A stretch of 49,407 nt of DNA, taken from the NCBI GenBank assembly GCA_018267315.1, contig JAFDYS010000002.1:1-49407 (forward strand), read 5' to 3'. Below are positions 16,750 to 25,453 of this stretch, in pieces (the stretch's first letter is position 1; the number at the start of each line of letters is the position of its first letter). Origin of the DNA: Bacteroidota bacterium. Its GTDB lineage: Bacteria; Bacteroidota; Bacteroidia; Chitinophagales; UBA10324. The notes below the pieces were generated by a model that was given only the letters and a program-made list of their open reading frames with translations, made no database searches and had not been told where the DNA came from. A program made the position numbers and the translations under genes.

Positions 16750-18594
16750 ATGGCACGCGAAGATGAATGGTGGGCAGAAGACAAACTTCCCAAAGCGAAG
16801 ATCAACCGTGAATCGCTGAAGGAAGCACTTCAGCTTTTTTCCTACCTCAAACCCTATCGCTGGCCATTTGCCGGCGCGCTGCTGTTCCTGTTCCTCGTGA
16901 ACATTACGCTGCTGGTATTTCCGTTCGTGACAGGCAAACTGATTGATTCGGCCATGAACCTCACGGGTTCTTCAACCTTCTTTAAGAACATCAACCAGAT
17001 CACCCTGCTGCTCATCGCCATGCTCTTCGTGCATGCCATCTTCTCTTACTTCCGTATTTACCTATTTGCATACGTGGGTGAAAACGCGCTGGCTGACATG
17101 CGCAAGCAAACGTATGCGCGGATGATCACCTTGCCGATGAAATTTTTTTCGCAGCGCCGCGTGGGTGAACTGGCCAGCCGCCTTTCGGCCGACCTCTCGC
17201 AGATTCAGGATGCCGTTACATCCACATTCGCGGAGTTTCTGCGACAGATCATCACGTTCATCGCAGGCGTTGCCATTCTCTTTACCATTTCTTCCAAGCT
17301 CACACTCATGATGCTTTCCGTTTTCCCGGTGCTCATTGCCGTGGCGGTTTTCTTCGGGCGATTCATCCGGCGATTGGCACGCAAGGCACAGGATCAGCTC
17401 GCCGAGTCGGGAACGATCGTGGAAGAAACGCTGCAGGGTATCACCAATGTGAAAGCGTTTGCGAACGAAAAATTCGAGATCAACCGGTATGGCGGCAGCA
17501 TCGCCCATGTGGTGAAGCTGGCGCTGAAGAATGCGAAGCTGCGCGGCGCCTTCGCTTCCTTCATCATCTTCGGCATGTTCGGTGCCATCGTGCTCGTGAT
17601 CTGGTACGGCGCACACCTGATTCAGTCGCATGAAATCACCGTGGGCTCACTCACTTCCTTCATCATGTACACGATGTATGTGGGCGGCTCGATGGCCGGC
17701 TTCGCTGAATTGTTCACACAGTTGCAGAAAACCATCGGCGCCACGCAGCGCGTGCGTGAACTGCTGAGAGAATTGCCTGAAGATGTGGATCTGTCGCAGG
17801 AAAAAGTGTTGCCCGAATTCAGGATCGGCGGACGGGTGTCGTTTGAAAACGTGGCCTTCAGCTATCCTTCGCGTAAAGAAGTGCCGGTGCTGAAAAATAT
17901 TTCCTTCCGGATCGGGCAGGGAGAAAAAATTGCCGTGGTCGGGCCGAGCGGCGCAGGAAAATCCACGCTCGTGAACCTGCTGCTCCGGTTCTATTCGCCC
18001 GATGACGGAAAGATCGTGGTCGACGACCGCAACATGCAGGAGTTTCCGCTCACACAACTGCGGTTGCAGATGGCTTTCGTGCCACAGGACATTTTGCTTT
18101 TCGGCGGCAGCATCCGCGAAAACATTCTCTACGGCAATCCGAAAGCATCTGATGAAGAAATGGTGAATGCCGCCAGGAAGGCGCATGCTCATGAATTCAT
18201 TTCTTCCTTCCCTGAAAAATATGACACAATCGTGGGTGAGCGCGGCATCCGATTATCCGGCGGGCAGCGTCAGCGCGTAGCCATCGCCCGCGCGATATTG
18301 AAAAATCCGGCCATCCTGCTGCTCGATGAAGCCACCAGTTCCCTCGATTCCGAATCGGAACGACTTGTGCAGGATGCTTTGGAAGGGCTGATGGAAAACC
18401 GCACCACCTTTATCATTGCTCACCGCCTGGCCACCATTAAAAATGCCGACCGCATCCTCGTGCTGGACAAGGGAGAGATTATCGAAAGCGGATCGCATGA
18501 TGAACTCATGCAAATTGAAACGGGACTGTACCGCAAACTGGCGGAGATGCAATTCGCCGACGGCATTTTTCAGTCTGCCCCGCAGGATAACTGA
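16750..18594 (+). CDS. MsbA-type ABC exporter (fused membrane and ATPase domains)
   Basis: 614 residues, half-transporter architecture. The six-helix membrane domain covers ~35-330, and the nucleotide-binding domain ~360-605 has all motifs intact: Walker A GPSGAGKST (398-406), Q-loop FVPQD, signature LSGGQ (502-506), Walker B with catalytic Glu LLLDEATSSLD, and H-loop IIAHRL. It should work as a homodimer exporting a lipid, peptide or drug; the substrate is unknown. GC content is higher than in the upstream C2. It contrasts with the second, motif-poor ABC protein at 43370-45118. Confidence 0.93.
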   Translation: MAREDEWWAEDKLPKAKINRESLKEALQLFSYLKPYRWPFAGALLFLFLVNITLLVFPFVTGKLIDSAMNLTGSSTFFKNINQITLLLIAMLFVHAIFSYFRIYLFAYVGENALADMRKQTYARMITLPMKFFSQRRVGELASRLSADLSQIQDAVTSTFAEFLRQIITFIAGVAILFTISSKLTLMMLSVFPVLIAVAVFFGRFIRRLARKAQDQLAESGTIVEETLQGITNVKAFANEKFEINRYGGSIAHVVKLALKNAKLRGAFASFIIFGMFGAIVLVIWYGAHLIQSHEITVGSLTSFIMYTMYVGGSMAGFAELFTQLQKTIGATQRVRELLRELPEDVDLSQEKVLPEFRIGGRVSFENVAFSYPSRKEVPVLKNISFRIGQGEKIAVVGPSGAGKSTLVNLLLRFYSPDDGKIVVDDRNMQEFPLTQLRLQMAFVPQDILLFGGSIRENILYGNPKASDEEMVNAARKAHAHEFISSFPEKYDTIVGERGIRLSGGQRQRVAIARAILKNPAILLLDEATSSLDSESERLVQDALEGLMENRTTFIIAHRLATIKNADRILVLDKGEIIESGSHDELMQIETGLYRKLAEMQFADGIFQSAPQDN

Positions 18595-18672
18595 CCTCAA
18601 GGTTTTAGATTTCCTTCGTGCATTCATGCTTTCATTGCTGTCGGTTAACTTAGCGCCTCAAATTTTTTAAGT

Positions 18673-19536
18673 ATGAAGAAATGGCTTTATGTGCCGCTGT
18701 TTTTTTTCATTCAGGCTGCTTCGGCCCAGCAACTCGTGGCCTATGAAGAGAACGGAAAATACGGCATGAAAGACGGCACCACGGGTAAGGTGGTGATGGA
18801 AGCGAAGTATGATGAGATCTATACGTTCAGCGAAGGGTTAGCCATGGTGGCCGGCCAGGGTAAATACGGGTTTGTTGATAAAGCCGGCCGGGAAGTGATC
18901 GCGCCACAGTTTGCAGAAGCCACAGCATTCAGTGAAGGCCTTGCCGCAGTATCTGACGGAGAATCCTGGGGCTACATTGACAAAGCCGGCAAGACCATTA
19001 TTCCATTCAATTACGACGATGCCACGGGGTTCAGTGAAGGGTTGGCTGCCGTTCAACTGGATGGATTGTATGGTTATATTGACAAAGCCGGTAAGGAGGT
19101 CATTCCTTTTCAGTTCGGATTTGCTCAACCATTCACCCAGGGTTTGGCCATCGTGGAAAGAGACGGACTGAGCGGCGTGATTGACCAACGGGGAGCATTT
19201 ATCATACCGGCCAGATATCTTGAGGTGGGCGATTTTTCGCAGGGACTGGTGGCGGTTAATGATAACGGCAGATGGGGTTACCTGAACAGAATGGGTGAAG
19301 AGATAATCAAACCCGAATACGGAAATGCCTTGCCGTTCAGCGAGGGACTCGGCGGCGTGATGATTGGCGACAAAGGCGGTTACATTGACATGCAGGGCAA
19401 CATCGTGATCCCGCTGGTGTATGACCAGATCAGCAGTTTCACCGGCGGATATTCACTCGTAGAAATGAACGGCAAGAATTTCTTCATTGACAAGAACGGC
19501 AACTGTGTGGAGCGCGAAGGATTGCCGTGTCCTTAA
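18673..19536 (+). CDS. Secreted WG-repeat protein
   Basis: 287 residues. Signal peptide ~1-19 (FIQAASAQ). The mature part is seven to eight WG-type repeats with the pattern WGYIDKAGK-x-(I/V)IPFxYDxAxxFSEGLAAV. No other domain is present. WG-repeat proteins are common in Bacteroidota and of unclear function; a beta-sheet-rich binding surface is likely. It lies 78 bp after the ABC exporter on the same strand. It ends in a cysteine-containing tail (CVEREGLPCP) rather than a T9SS domain. Confidence 0.9.
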   Translation: MKKWLYVPLFFFIQAASAQQLVAYEENGKYGMKDGTTGKVVMEAKYDEIYTFSEGLAMVAGQGKYGFVDKAGREVIAPQFAEATAFSEGLAAVSDGESWGYIDKAGKTIIPFNYDDATGFSEGLAAVQLDGLYGYIDKAGKEVIPFQFGFAQPFTQGLAIVERDGLSGVIDQRGAFIIPARYLEVGDFSQGLVAVNDNGRWGYLNRMGEEIIKPEYGNALPFSEGLGGVMIGDKGGYIDMQGNIVIPLVYDQISSFTGGYSLVEMNGKNFFIDKNGNCVEREGLPCP

Positions 19537-19582
19537 GCTGATGGGGTTTGACGATGAAAGGATATAGCTCGTCAAAAGGGAC

Positions 19583-19612
19583 TTTGCCGGTACCCTGTCT
19601 TTTCTACCTTTC
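19583..19612 (+). promoter_or_regulatory. Promoter upstream of the NTF2-like lipoprotein
   Basis: A -33 TTTG (19583-19586) is followed after 18 bases by TACCTTTC (19605-19612), one mismatch from TAnnTTTG, with the ATG 18 bases downstream. Confidence 0.45.
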
Positions 19613-19630
19613 TGTTGAAATAGTTTTCTC

Positions 19631-20125
19631 ATGAACATGAAATCACTTTGGTGTATAAGCGCGGTATGCACTGTCATGGCTGCCTGCACACCCCCTGCGA
19701 AGCAGCAGGCAGAACAACATCTCAATACCGATTCAATCAAACAGGTTTTAATCGCCACCGATCAGGCCTTCTCTGACCGTTCGAAACAAATTGGCCAGCA
19801 GGCGGCATTTCTCGAATACATGGATGAGCAGGTGACCATGCTTCGGCCCAACAGCCTGCCGCTGGTTGGCAAAGACACGATTCAAAAAATTTATGCGCAG
19901 CGATCGGACTCATCATTCGCACTCACCTGGTCACCATTGTTCGCTGATGTGGCTGCCGGTGGTGATCTCGGTTACACCTATGGCACCTGGCTTCTCGAAA
20001 CAAAAGCAGGTGACAAAGAAGAAGGAACCTATTGCACTATCTGGAAACAAGATTCAATTGGCAACTGGAAGTTTGTTATGGATGTGGGGAATGACGGATT
20101 GGGAAAAGAAGCAACAAAGAAGTAA
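19631..20125 (+). CDS. Lipoprotein with DUF4440/SnoaL-like NTF2-fold domain
   Basis: 164 residues. A lipoprotein signal peptide ends in VMAAC, so the mature protein should be lipid-anchored. The rest has the length and pattern of an NTF2-like DUF4440 domain (IKQVLIATDQAFSDRS at the start, FLEYMDEQVTMLRP, TWSPLFADVAAGGDLGYTYG, and IWKQDSIGNWKFVMDVG at the end). Such domains form a cone-shaped pocket; the ligand cannot be predicted. A second ATG two codons in (19637) is also possible. DinB starts two bases after its stop codon, so the two form an operon. Confidence 0.85.
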   Translation: MNMKSLWCISAVCTVMAACTPPAKQQAEQHLNTDSIKQVLIATDQAFSDRSKQIGQQAAFLEYMDEQVTMLRPNSLPLVGKDTIQKIYAQRSDSSFALTWSPLFADVAAGGDLGYTYGTWLLETKAGDKEEGTYCTIWKQDSIGNWKFVMDVGNDGLGKEATKK

Positions 20126-20127
20126 TC

Positions 20128-20658
20128 ATGCCGAAAACCAAAGCCAAGCCATCAAACACTCTGTCACCGGAAGGGAGTGAGAACAACATGCTGCTGCTCC
20201 AACTCATCGAAGCATGGCGCATCAACAACCGAATCAACCTGTTGCTGCTGGATGCCATTCCGGAAGCAGGATTGAGCAGCACTCTTTCTACGCGCGGCGG
20301 CCGAACCGTAGCTCTTCAATTTGCACACATGCATAATGTGCGCATCGGCTGGCTTGAACACATGGCCAAAGAGATTTTTAAAAAGTATTCGAAGTTCAAT
20401 AAGAATGACATTCCTGACCGCCGGAAGCTGAAAGTGGCTTTCGAACAATCAGGAAATGCGATTGAAGAACTCATTCAACTTTCTTCGAAAAACAAATTTC
20501 AGGTCAAAGCTTTCAAGCGAGGCATCATTCCCTGGCTCGGTTATCTCATGACCCATGATGCCCATCATCGCGGGAATATTCTGCTCACCCTTAAACAAAC
20601 AGGTCATCAGGTTCCTGATTCTGTGAAATGGGGAATGTGGGAATGGGATAAATTATGA
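20128..20658 (+). CDS. DinB/YfiT-like four-helix metal-binding protein
   Basis: 176 residues. A four-helix DinB fold is suggested by the histidines expected to bind a metal: FAHMHNVRIGW in helix 2 and HDAHHRGNIL in the last helix. It has no signal peptide, so it is cytoplasmic. Members of this family include thiol S-transferases (bacillithiol or mycothiol dependent) and DNA-damage-inducible proteins of unknown function; neither can be chosen here. It starts two bases after the upstream lipoprotein gene. Confidence 0.88.
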   Translation: MPKTKAKPSNTLSPEGSENNMLLLQLIEAWRINNRINLLLLDAIPEAGLSSTLSTRGGRTVALQFAHMHNVRIGWLEHMAKEIFKKYSKFNKNDIPDRRKLKVAFEQSGNAIEELIQLSSKNKFQVKAFKRGIIPWLGYLMTHDAHHRGNILLTLKQTGHQVPDSVKWGMWEWDKL

Positions 20659-20772
20659 TTACGCATTGTCAATATTCACTTGTGTCTATGGCAGCCGGAC
20701 TCGCAGATCTGGCCAGGAATTGTAAATGCCAGAATTCTAACCACCCATATAGCTTCATCGTCCTCAAATTTT

Positions 20773-22266
20773 CTATTGAACAATCACTTTGATCACCGAG
20801 ATTTGGTTTCCTGTAATGAACTTGACTAAGAATATACCCTCGTCCAGTTGTTTGCGGCTCAGGGTGATTCGATGCTCACCGGCAGAGAGTATTTCATCCA
20901 GCAACTCCGTTTTTCTGCCCGCCAGGTCAAACACTTGTATGGTAGTGTTAGCATCTGCTGCAAGAGAGAAACTCAGCGTTGCATCGGAAGACATAGGATT
21001 GGGATAAACCGCAAGCATTGACAGATCGCCCGCCTCATTGCTCAACCGCAACAGGGTGGTGAATGTTTGAGCAGCAGAATAAAGCGACTGCCCATCACCG
21101 CAGATGCTTCTCACCTTCCACTTGTATGCAGTGTTGGCAGCAAGCCCGTTGATGGTGATGGCGGTTTTAGATGCATTGACCATCTTACTTACCCATGGTG
21201 CACCCGAGGCATCTTCTCTGTATTGCACCCTGTATTTAGTGGCACCGCCCACAACATCCCATTTGAGTTTGGCGCTTTGAGATGAAATATTAGTTGTGGT
21301 GGGATTGCCAGGTACTTCGCAGCCGGGAGTGAATTCCCAGAAATCATTGAAGAAATAGCCAACACCGGCCCATCCGGTTGCCACATATCCTTTATCACCG
21401 ATGGCAAAACCGACAGCTTGAGATCTGGCACTTGCGGGCAAAGAGTCTCCCGGAGCCCAACTATCAGTAACGGGATCATATTGCCAGAAATCATTATAGT
21501 ATGTAGTTTCATAATTAACCGTGCCGGTGCCAATGTATGCTTTGTCGGCAATTACAAATGCGACGGCCCAATCGCGTGATGAACCCGGGCAAGATGATTT
21601 TTGAGTCCATAGGCCTGACAACGGATCATATTCCCATAATTCGCTGGTAACTCCTGCAGTATTTTTGCTGCCGAAGGCCACATACCCCTTGTCCCCAATG
21701 GAAAAACCCGTAGCGCCGACGAGGGCCTGGCCGGGATGGTCAGCAATTTGTGTCCATGTGTCGGTGGCTGGATCGTACTCGTAGAAATCTCTCCTGTCTG
21801 AATTAGCCGCAGCGCCTGAACCTATATAACCCTTTTGGCCAATACTGAAACCTGTTGCATGCCACCTTTTATCACCGGGGAATTTCTTTTTCTTCGTCCA
21901 TTGGTTTAATGAAGGATCGTATTGCCAGAAGTCATTTAAGACGTCAATGCTATATCCCGTTCCGACATAGCCATAATTATCTATTGCAAAGGCCACAGCA
22001 TTTGTTCTTCCTTCACCATTTATGTCAATAAGGTCTGCTTTTTGGGTCCAAGTATCAGTTTCTGAATCATATTCCCACCAATCTTTGCCACCATTATCTA
22101 TGCTCGCTCCAGTACCAATGTAACCCTTTCCTTCAATGGTAAATGCAACAGCTCCGTATCGTGCCGACCCACCGAAATTCGCCTTTTGCATCCATGTACC
22201 TTGGCCAAAAGAAGTCAAGCTAAACATTGCTGCAAGCGCAATTGGGAAAATGATAAATTTCTTCAT
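20773..22266 (-). CDS. Family B Kelch-propeller + Fn3 protein, T9SS-anchored (B3)
   Basis: 497 residues, the third B paralogue. Signal peptide ~1-21 (LTSFGQ). Six Kelch-like blades (W-x-QKANFGG, KGYIGTGA, DFWQYDP) are followed by an Fn3 domain ~318-412 (CEVPGNPTTTNI at its start, YKWKVRSICGDG near its end) and a T9SS domain ~417-497 (VYPNPMSSDA). It lies 52 bp downstream of A3 on the minus strand, keeping the A-then-B order of the other cassettes. No C gene follows: the next sequence is the convergent DinB gene. Confidence 0.9.
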   Translation of the reverse strand: MKKFIIFPIALAAMFSLTSFGQGTWMQKANFGGSARYGAVAFTIEGKGYIGTGASIDNGGKDWWEYDSETDTWTQKADLIDINGEGRTNAVAFAIDNYGYVGTGYSIDVLNDFWQYDPSLNQWTKKKKFPGDKRWHATGFSIGQKGYIGSGAAANSDRRDFYEYDPATDTWTQIADHPGQALVGATGFSIGDKGYVAFGSKNTAGVTSELWEYDPLSGLWTQKSSCPGSSRDWAVAFVIADKAYIGTGTVNYETTYYNDFWQYDPVTDSWAPGDSLPASARSQAVGFAIGDKGYVATGWAGVGYFFNDFWEFTPGCEVPGNPTTTNISSQSAKLKWDVVGGATKYRVQYREDASGAPWVSKMVNASKTAITINGLAANTAYKWKVRSICGDGQSLYSAAQTFTTLLRLSNEAGDLSMLAVYPNPMSSDATLSFSLAADANTTIQVFDLAGRKTELLDEILSAGEHRITLSRKQLDEGIFLVKFITGNQISVIKVIVQ

Positions 22267-22318
22267 CAGTTGAAGTTTTCAAATTTTCTGATCCATAGAC
22301 GAGAAACTGTTAATGGAA

Positions 22319-23974
22319 TCAATCTTCTACAATAATCTTGGTACTATAAATCATATCACCCACTGCTGCAGTTAGCCGGTAAAATCCATTAGGCAGTGAC
22401 ATCAAGGAAATGCTTTCAACCAGCTTTCCGTTTTCTAGGTTGCCAATAGAAGCGAAAATCGTTTTACCGACTATACCAGATAAGGCGATTGTTACTGATT
22501 GATCTTTTACTCCGGATAATCGCAGAACAATCTCAATCACTCCGGTGGAAGGATTCGGGAATACGGACAACAAGCAAATAGAGTCTAGCCGATTATTCAC
22601 GTCTTTATCATTTTTTGGATTATTGCAATCAGTAATCGCGAAACGCACCGCATAGAAATTCTGTTTTAATGAAACACCACCATAGTATTCCCCAACTGCA
22701 ATATATGTCCCATCCTCAAGCTCCTCAATACTATGGAATTCATCATCACCAGTGCTTCCTAGCGAGGCATCCCACGCTACGGTGCCGTCGGGGTTCAGAT
22801 TTAATAACCAGGCATCAGAGGTGTAAGGGCGGGTTGCATCATTGTTGCAGGTGATATCGAATGAATCTGTAGGAGATTTGGTATTTCCTGCGATCAGGTA
22901 ATTGCCAATGCACGTTTTAACGAGACTGTACCCGTTGTCGGTGTATTTTCCACCGTAATTTTTTCCTTCGCTCAATTCGCAACCCGGTGTCCAGATGTCA
23001 TTGCCGGCATCGTCATTCTTCAATCCCCAGGCATCGTGCTGGTAATCGCCGAAACAATTGGCATGTTGCGACGGGTGGTGGACACCGGCTGCAACAAAGT
23101 AATCATCGTCGCCTTCTGTTGTTTCAATCACCTGGTAGGTTCCCTGGTCGCGGCTGCCAAAACCCGGATTGTAGCCATAAAAACCTGACCAGTTCACTGA
23201 ACCATCTGCCGGATCAAGATTCAGCATCAAAGCATCCCACTGCACTTTTAACGGATCGCAAGAGGCGCAAAACCCCGATACCACATAATTTCCATCAGCG
23301 GCAATCATGATACTCGTGGCCCAGTCTTCTCCTGTTCCGCCGGTGTAGGTTCCGCAATAAATTTCCTCCCATCCTACAGTGAAAGCAGACGGGTCAAGGG
23401 TGAAGACCCAATACTCACCATCCGCATTAATGCTTGTATGATTATGGAGGTCACCATCGGCCACGTTCCCTGCCCTACCGGCTACCACATACAATTCGTT
23501 CTCTTCATCTTCAATAATGTCCCACCCCTCATCTGACCCGGAACCGCCATACTCATGTTCCACCGGAGTGTCTCCGGTCACATTGTATTGCAACACCCAC
23601 ACATTTCTGCTTGCGCCGCTGCCTTTCGCATTGGAGGTCTTCCATCCGCAGACTATGATTTTGCCGTTAGATTCCTGTATGACACTGTTGAAAGCATCCA
23701 TATTATTCCCACCACGGGTATCCCGCCATCTTTCATTCCCGTTTTCATCTATCATGATTATAAATCCCTGCAACTTTGGACTGCCCGAGTACTCCGTTGT
23801 TCCCACAATCACAAAGCCATCATCTTTTTGACCATCCAGGTCCGAATCAATTGCCGCAACGTCATAGGCAATGTCATTATGATTGCCCTGGTCGAAAGTA
23901 TATGCCCACGCTATGCTAATATCTGATGAGTTACATGATTGGGACCTTGCAGTAGTAGTTGCCAGCACATACAT
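22319..23974 (-). CDS. Family A secreted propeller, T9SS-anchored (A3), signal peptide out of frame
   Basis: 551 residues in the present frame. It shares the family A marks (WAYTFDQG, GFCASCDP, YGGKYTDNG, GSTGDDEFHSI) and a T9SS domain at ~468-551 (VFPNPSTGVI). The cysteine knuckle of A1/A2 is largely missing (only ITCNNDA remains). In this frame the N-terminus is MYVLATTTARSQ, too short and uncharged for a signal peptide. An ATG at 24006-24008, 28 bases behind a good -7 box, begins MKRALSL but is out of frame by one dinucleotide in a CT tract (23988-23998). One more CT unit would give MKRALSLSACWIMYVLATTT joined to the rest. It may be phase-off, inactivated or a sequencing error. Confidence 0.82.
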   Translation of the reverse strand: MYVLATTTARSQSCNSSDISIAWAYTFDQGNHNDIAYDVAAIDSDLDGQKDDGFVIVGTTEYSGSPKLQGFIIMIDENGNERWRDTRGGNNMDAFNSVIQESNGKIIVCGWKTSNAKGSGASRNVWVLQYNVTGDTPVEHEYGGSGSDEGWDIIEDEENELYVVAGRAGNVADGDLHNHTSINADGEYWVFTLDPSAFTVGWEEIYCGTYTGGTGEDWATSIMIAADGNYVVSGFCASCDPLKVQWDALMLNLDPADGSVNWSGFYGYNPGFGSRDQGTYQVIETTEGDDDYFVAAGVHHPSQHANCFGDYQHDAWGLKNDDAGNDIWTPGCELSEGKNYGGKYTDNGYSLVKTCIGNYLIAGNTKSPTDSFDITCNNDATRPYTSDAWLLNLNPDGTVAWDASLGSTGDDEFHSIEELEDGTYIAVGEYYGGVSLKQNFYAVRFAITDCNNPKNDKDVNNRLDSICLLSVFPNPSTGVIEIVLRLSGVKDQSVTIALSGIVGKTIFASIGNLENGKLVESISLMSLPNGFYRLTAAVGDMIYSTKIIVED

Positions 23975-23987
23975 GATCCAACATGCC

Positions 23988-23998
23988 GAGAGAGAGAG
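23988..23998 (-). repeat. (CT)n tract in the signal-peptide region of A3
   Basis: An 11-base GAGAGAGAGAG run (CTCTCTCTCTC on the coding strand) between the likely ATG at 24008 and the open frame of A3. As assembled, the ATG leads to a 25-codon peptide ending at TAA; adding two bases would join it to A3. Confidence 0.6.
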
Positions 23999-24036
23999 CG
24001 CGTTTCATCTTTTCAACTTCGAGTTACAACGCAATT

Positions 24037-24044
24037 CAAAAATA
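24037..24044 (-). promoter_or_regulatory. A3-B3 promoter -7 box
   Basis: TATTTTTG on the minus strand matches TAnnTTTG, 28 bases upstream of the ATG at 24008, a spacing similar to that of the A1 promoter (25 bases). The upstream region is very AT-rich, with no clean TTTG -33 box. Confidence 0.5.
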
Positions 24045-24165
24045 GGAAAAACATATTAATAAATAAAATAACTATTGCACTTGTCTATTCACAATATTTT
24101 GATCCATGAGCGGTCATCTGCTCTCCCGGATTTTCTCATTTTTTATTGCATGCAGCATTCCCTTC

Positions 24166-25323
24166 TCACGGCACCCACTCCGCAATAAAAACATTCGTGT
24201 CGTGCGTGCCGCCGTTGTTGCGGTTGCTGCACCAGATGAGGTGCCTGCCATCATAAGAGAACATCGGGAAGGCATCGAACTGGTTGGAGAAGGTGATGCG
24301 CTCAAGTCCCGTTCCGTCGAGATTGATCAGATACATGTTGAACGGGAAGCCGTGCTCATATTCATAGTTGGAGGCGAACAGGATTTTCTTTCCGTCCGGC
24401 GTAAACGTCGGTGCCCAATTGGCCCCTTTCATATCCGTAACCTGTTTGGCATTGCTACCGTCGGCATTGGCGATCCACACTTCCATTTTCGTGGGCGCCA
24501 CCAATCCCTGCTTCAGCAAGCGCCGGTATTCATTTTTCTCTTCCTGCACATCGGGGCGTGAGCAGCGCCAGACAATCTTGCTGCCGTCAGGTGAGAACCA
24601 GGCGCCGCCGTCATACCCCATCTTGCTGGTGATGCGCTTCACGTTGCTGCCATCGAGATTCATTTCATATAAATCCAGATCGCCATCGCGGTCGCTGGTG
24701 AAAATGATCTTGTCGCCTTTGGGTGAAACGGTGGCTTCGGCATCATAAGAATGATTGTTCGTCAGCCGCTTTTTGATGTGGCCGTTGAGGTCAGCAATGT
24801 AGATCTCATAGGAGTTGTAAACCGGCCACACGTATTTGCCGATCTTCTTCTTATCAGGAACGGGCGGACAGGTGTCGGCAAATTCATGTGTGGATGCATA
24901 CAGGATGAGCGAGTCGCCGGGAAGAAACGCGGCACAGGTGGTGCGTCCTTTTCCGGTGCTCACCAGTGAATAGTTGAATGAATTTTTATCGGAAGAAAGC
25001 GGAAGATCGCCTTCGTTTGATTGGGACAAAATGGATTCAACACTTCCTGAAAAAATCTGGTCGCACAGGTAGGTTTGATGATCAGTTCTCTGAAACACAA
25101 TACGCTTCCCGTCAAAACTCCAATAGGCCTCGGCATTATCGCCGCCGAAGGTGAGCTGATGCACATTCTTCAGATGTTTTTCTTCCGGGTAATGAATGCG
25201 CGCTTTCGAAGTGTCGCTCAAGGCATGCGTGGTGGAATCCGCGCCCTGATGCTGATTGTTTCCACCCGGCTTGCAGGAGCAGAAGAATGCGGCGGCCATG
25301 GCGGCTGTCAGGAGGTATTTCAT
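24166..25323 (-). CDS. Lipoprotein with TolB-like PD40 beta-propeller
   Basis: 385 residues from the ATG at 25321-25323 (MKYLLTAAMAAAFFCSC), which gives a lipoprotein signal with Cys in the FCSC lipobox; an upstream in-frame start would add 17 residues ahead of it and is unlikely. The rest is a PD40/WD40-like propeller with repeated SPKGDKIIFTSDRDGDLDLYEMN and FTPDGKKILFASN units. TolB-type propellers bind partner proteins; a stand-alone lipoprotein of this type has no defined role. It is divergent from the TPR lipoprotein. Confidence 0.9.
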   Translation of the reverse strand: MKYLLTAAMAAAFFCSCKPGGNNQHQGADSTTHALSDTSKARIHYPEEKHLKNVHQLTFGGDNAEAYWSFDGKRIVFQRTDHQTYLCDQIFSGSVESILSQSNEGDLPLSSDKNSFNYSLVSTGKGRTTCAAFLPGDSLILYASTHEFADTCPPVPDKKKIGKYVWPVYNSYEIYIADLNGHIKKRLTNNHSYDAEATVSPKGDKIIFTSDRDGDLDLYEMNLDGSNVKRITSKMGYDGGAWFSPDGSKIVWRCSRPDVQEEKNEYRRLLKQGLVAPTKMEVWIANADGSNAKQVTDMKGANWAPTFTPDGKKILFASNYEYEHGFPFNMYLINLDGTGLERITFSNQFDAFPMFSYDGRHLIWCSNRNNGGTHDTNVFIAEWVP

Positions 25324-25341
25324 CTTGATTTTTTGGTGGGG

Positions 25342-25349
25342 CAAAAATA
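25342..25349 (-). promoter_or_regulatory. -7 box of the PD40 lipoprotein
   Basis: TATTTTTG on the minus strand, 18 bases before the ATG at 25323. No clear -33 box. Confidence 0.45.
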
Positions 25350-25441
25350 CATGAATGGGGAATGACAGAACCATCAGACTCCACCAGCATGCATGACCGG
25401 TGTAAGTTGGCCCCGGCTCCCGCCATGGAGGTTGCTTTAAT

Positions 25442-25449
25442 TAGTTTTG
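25442..25449 (+). promoter_or_regulatory. -7 box abutting the TPR lipoprotein start
   Basis: TAGTTTTG matches TAnnTTTG only four bases before the ATG at 25454, so transcription would begin at or within the start codon (leaderless) if the box is used. Confidence 0.35.
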
Positions 25450-25453
25450 CCGC

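Noticed and set aside
17062..17631. 189-codon minus-strand open frame in the ABC exporter
   Set aside because: Antisense to well-conserved ABC coding sequence; His/Glu-rich shadow typical of such frames.
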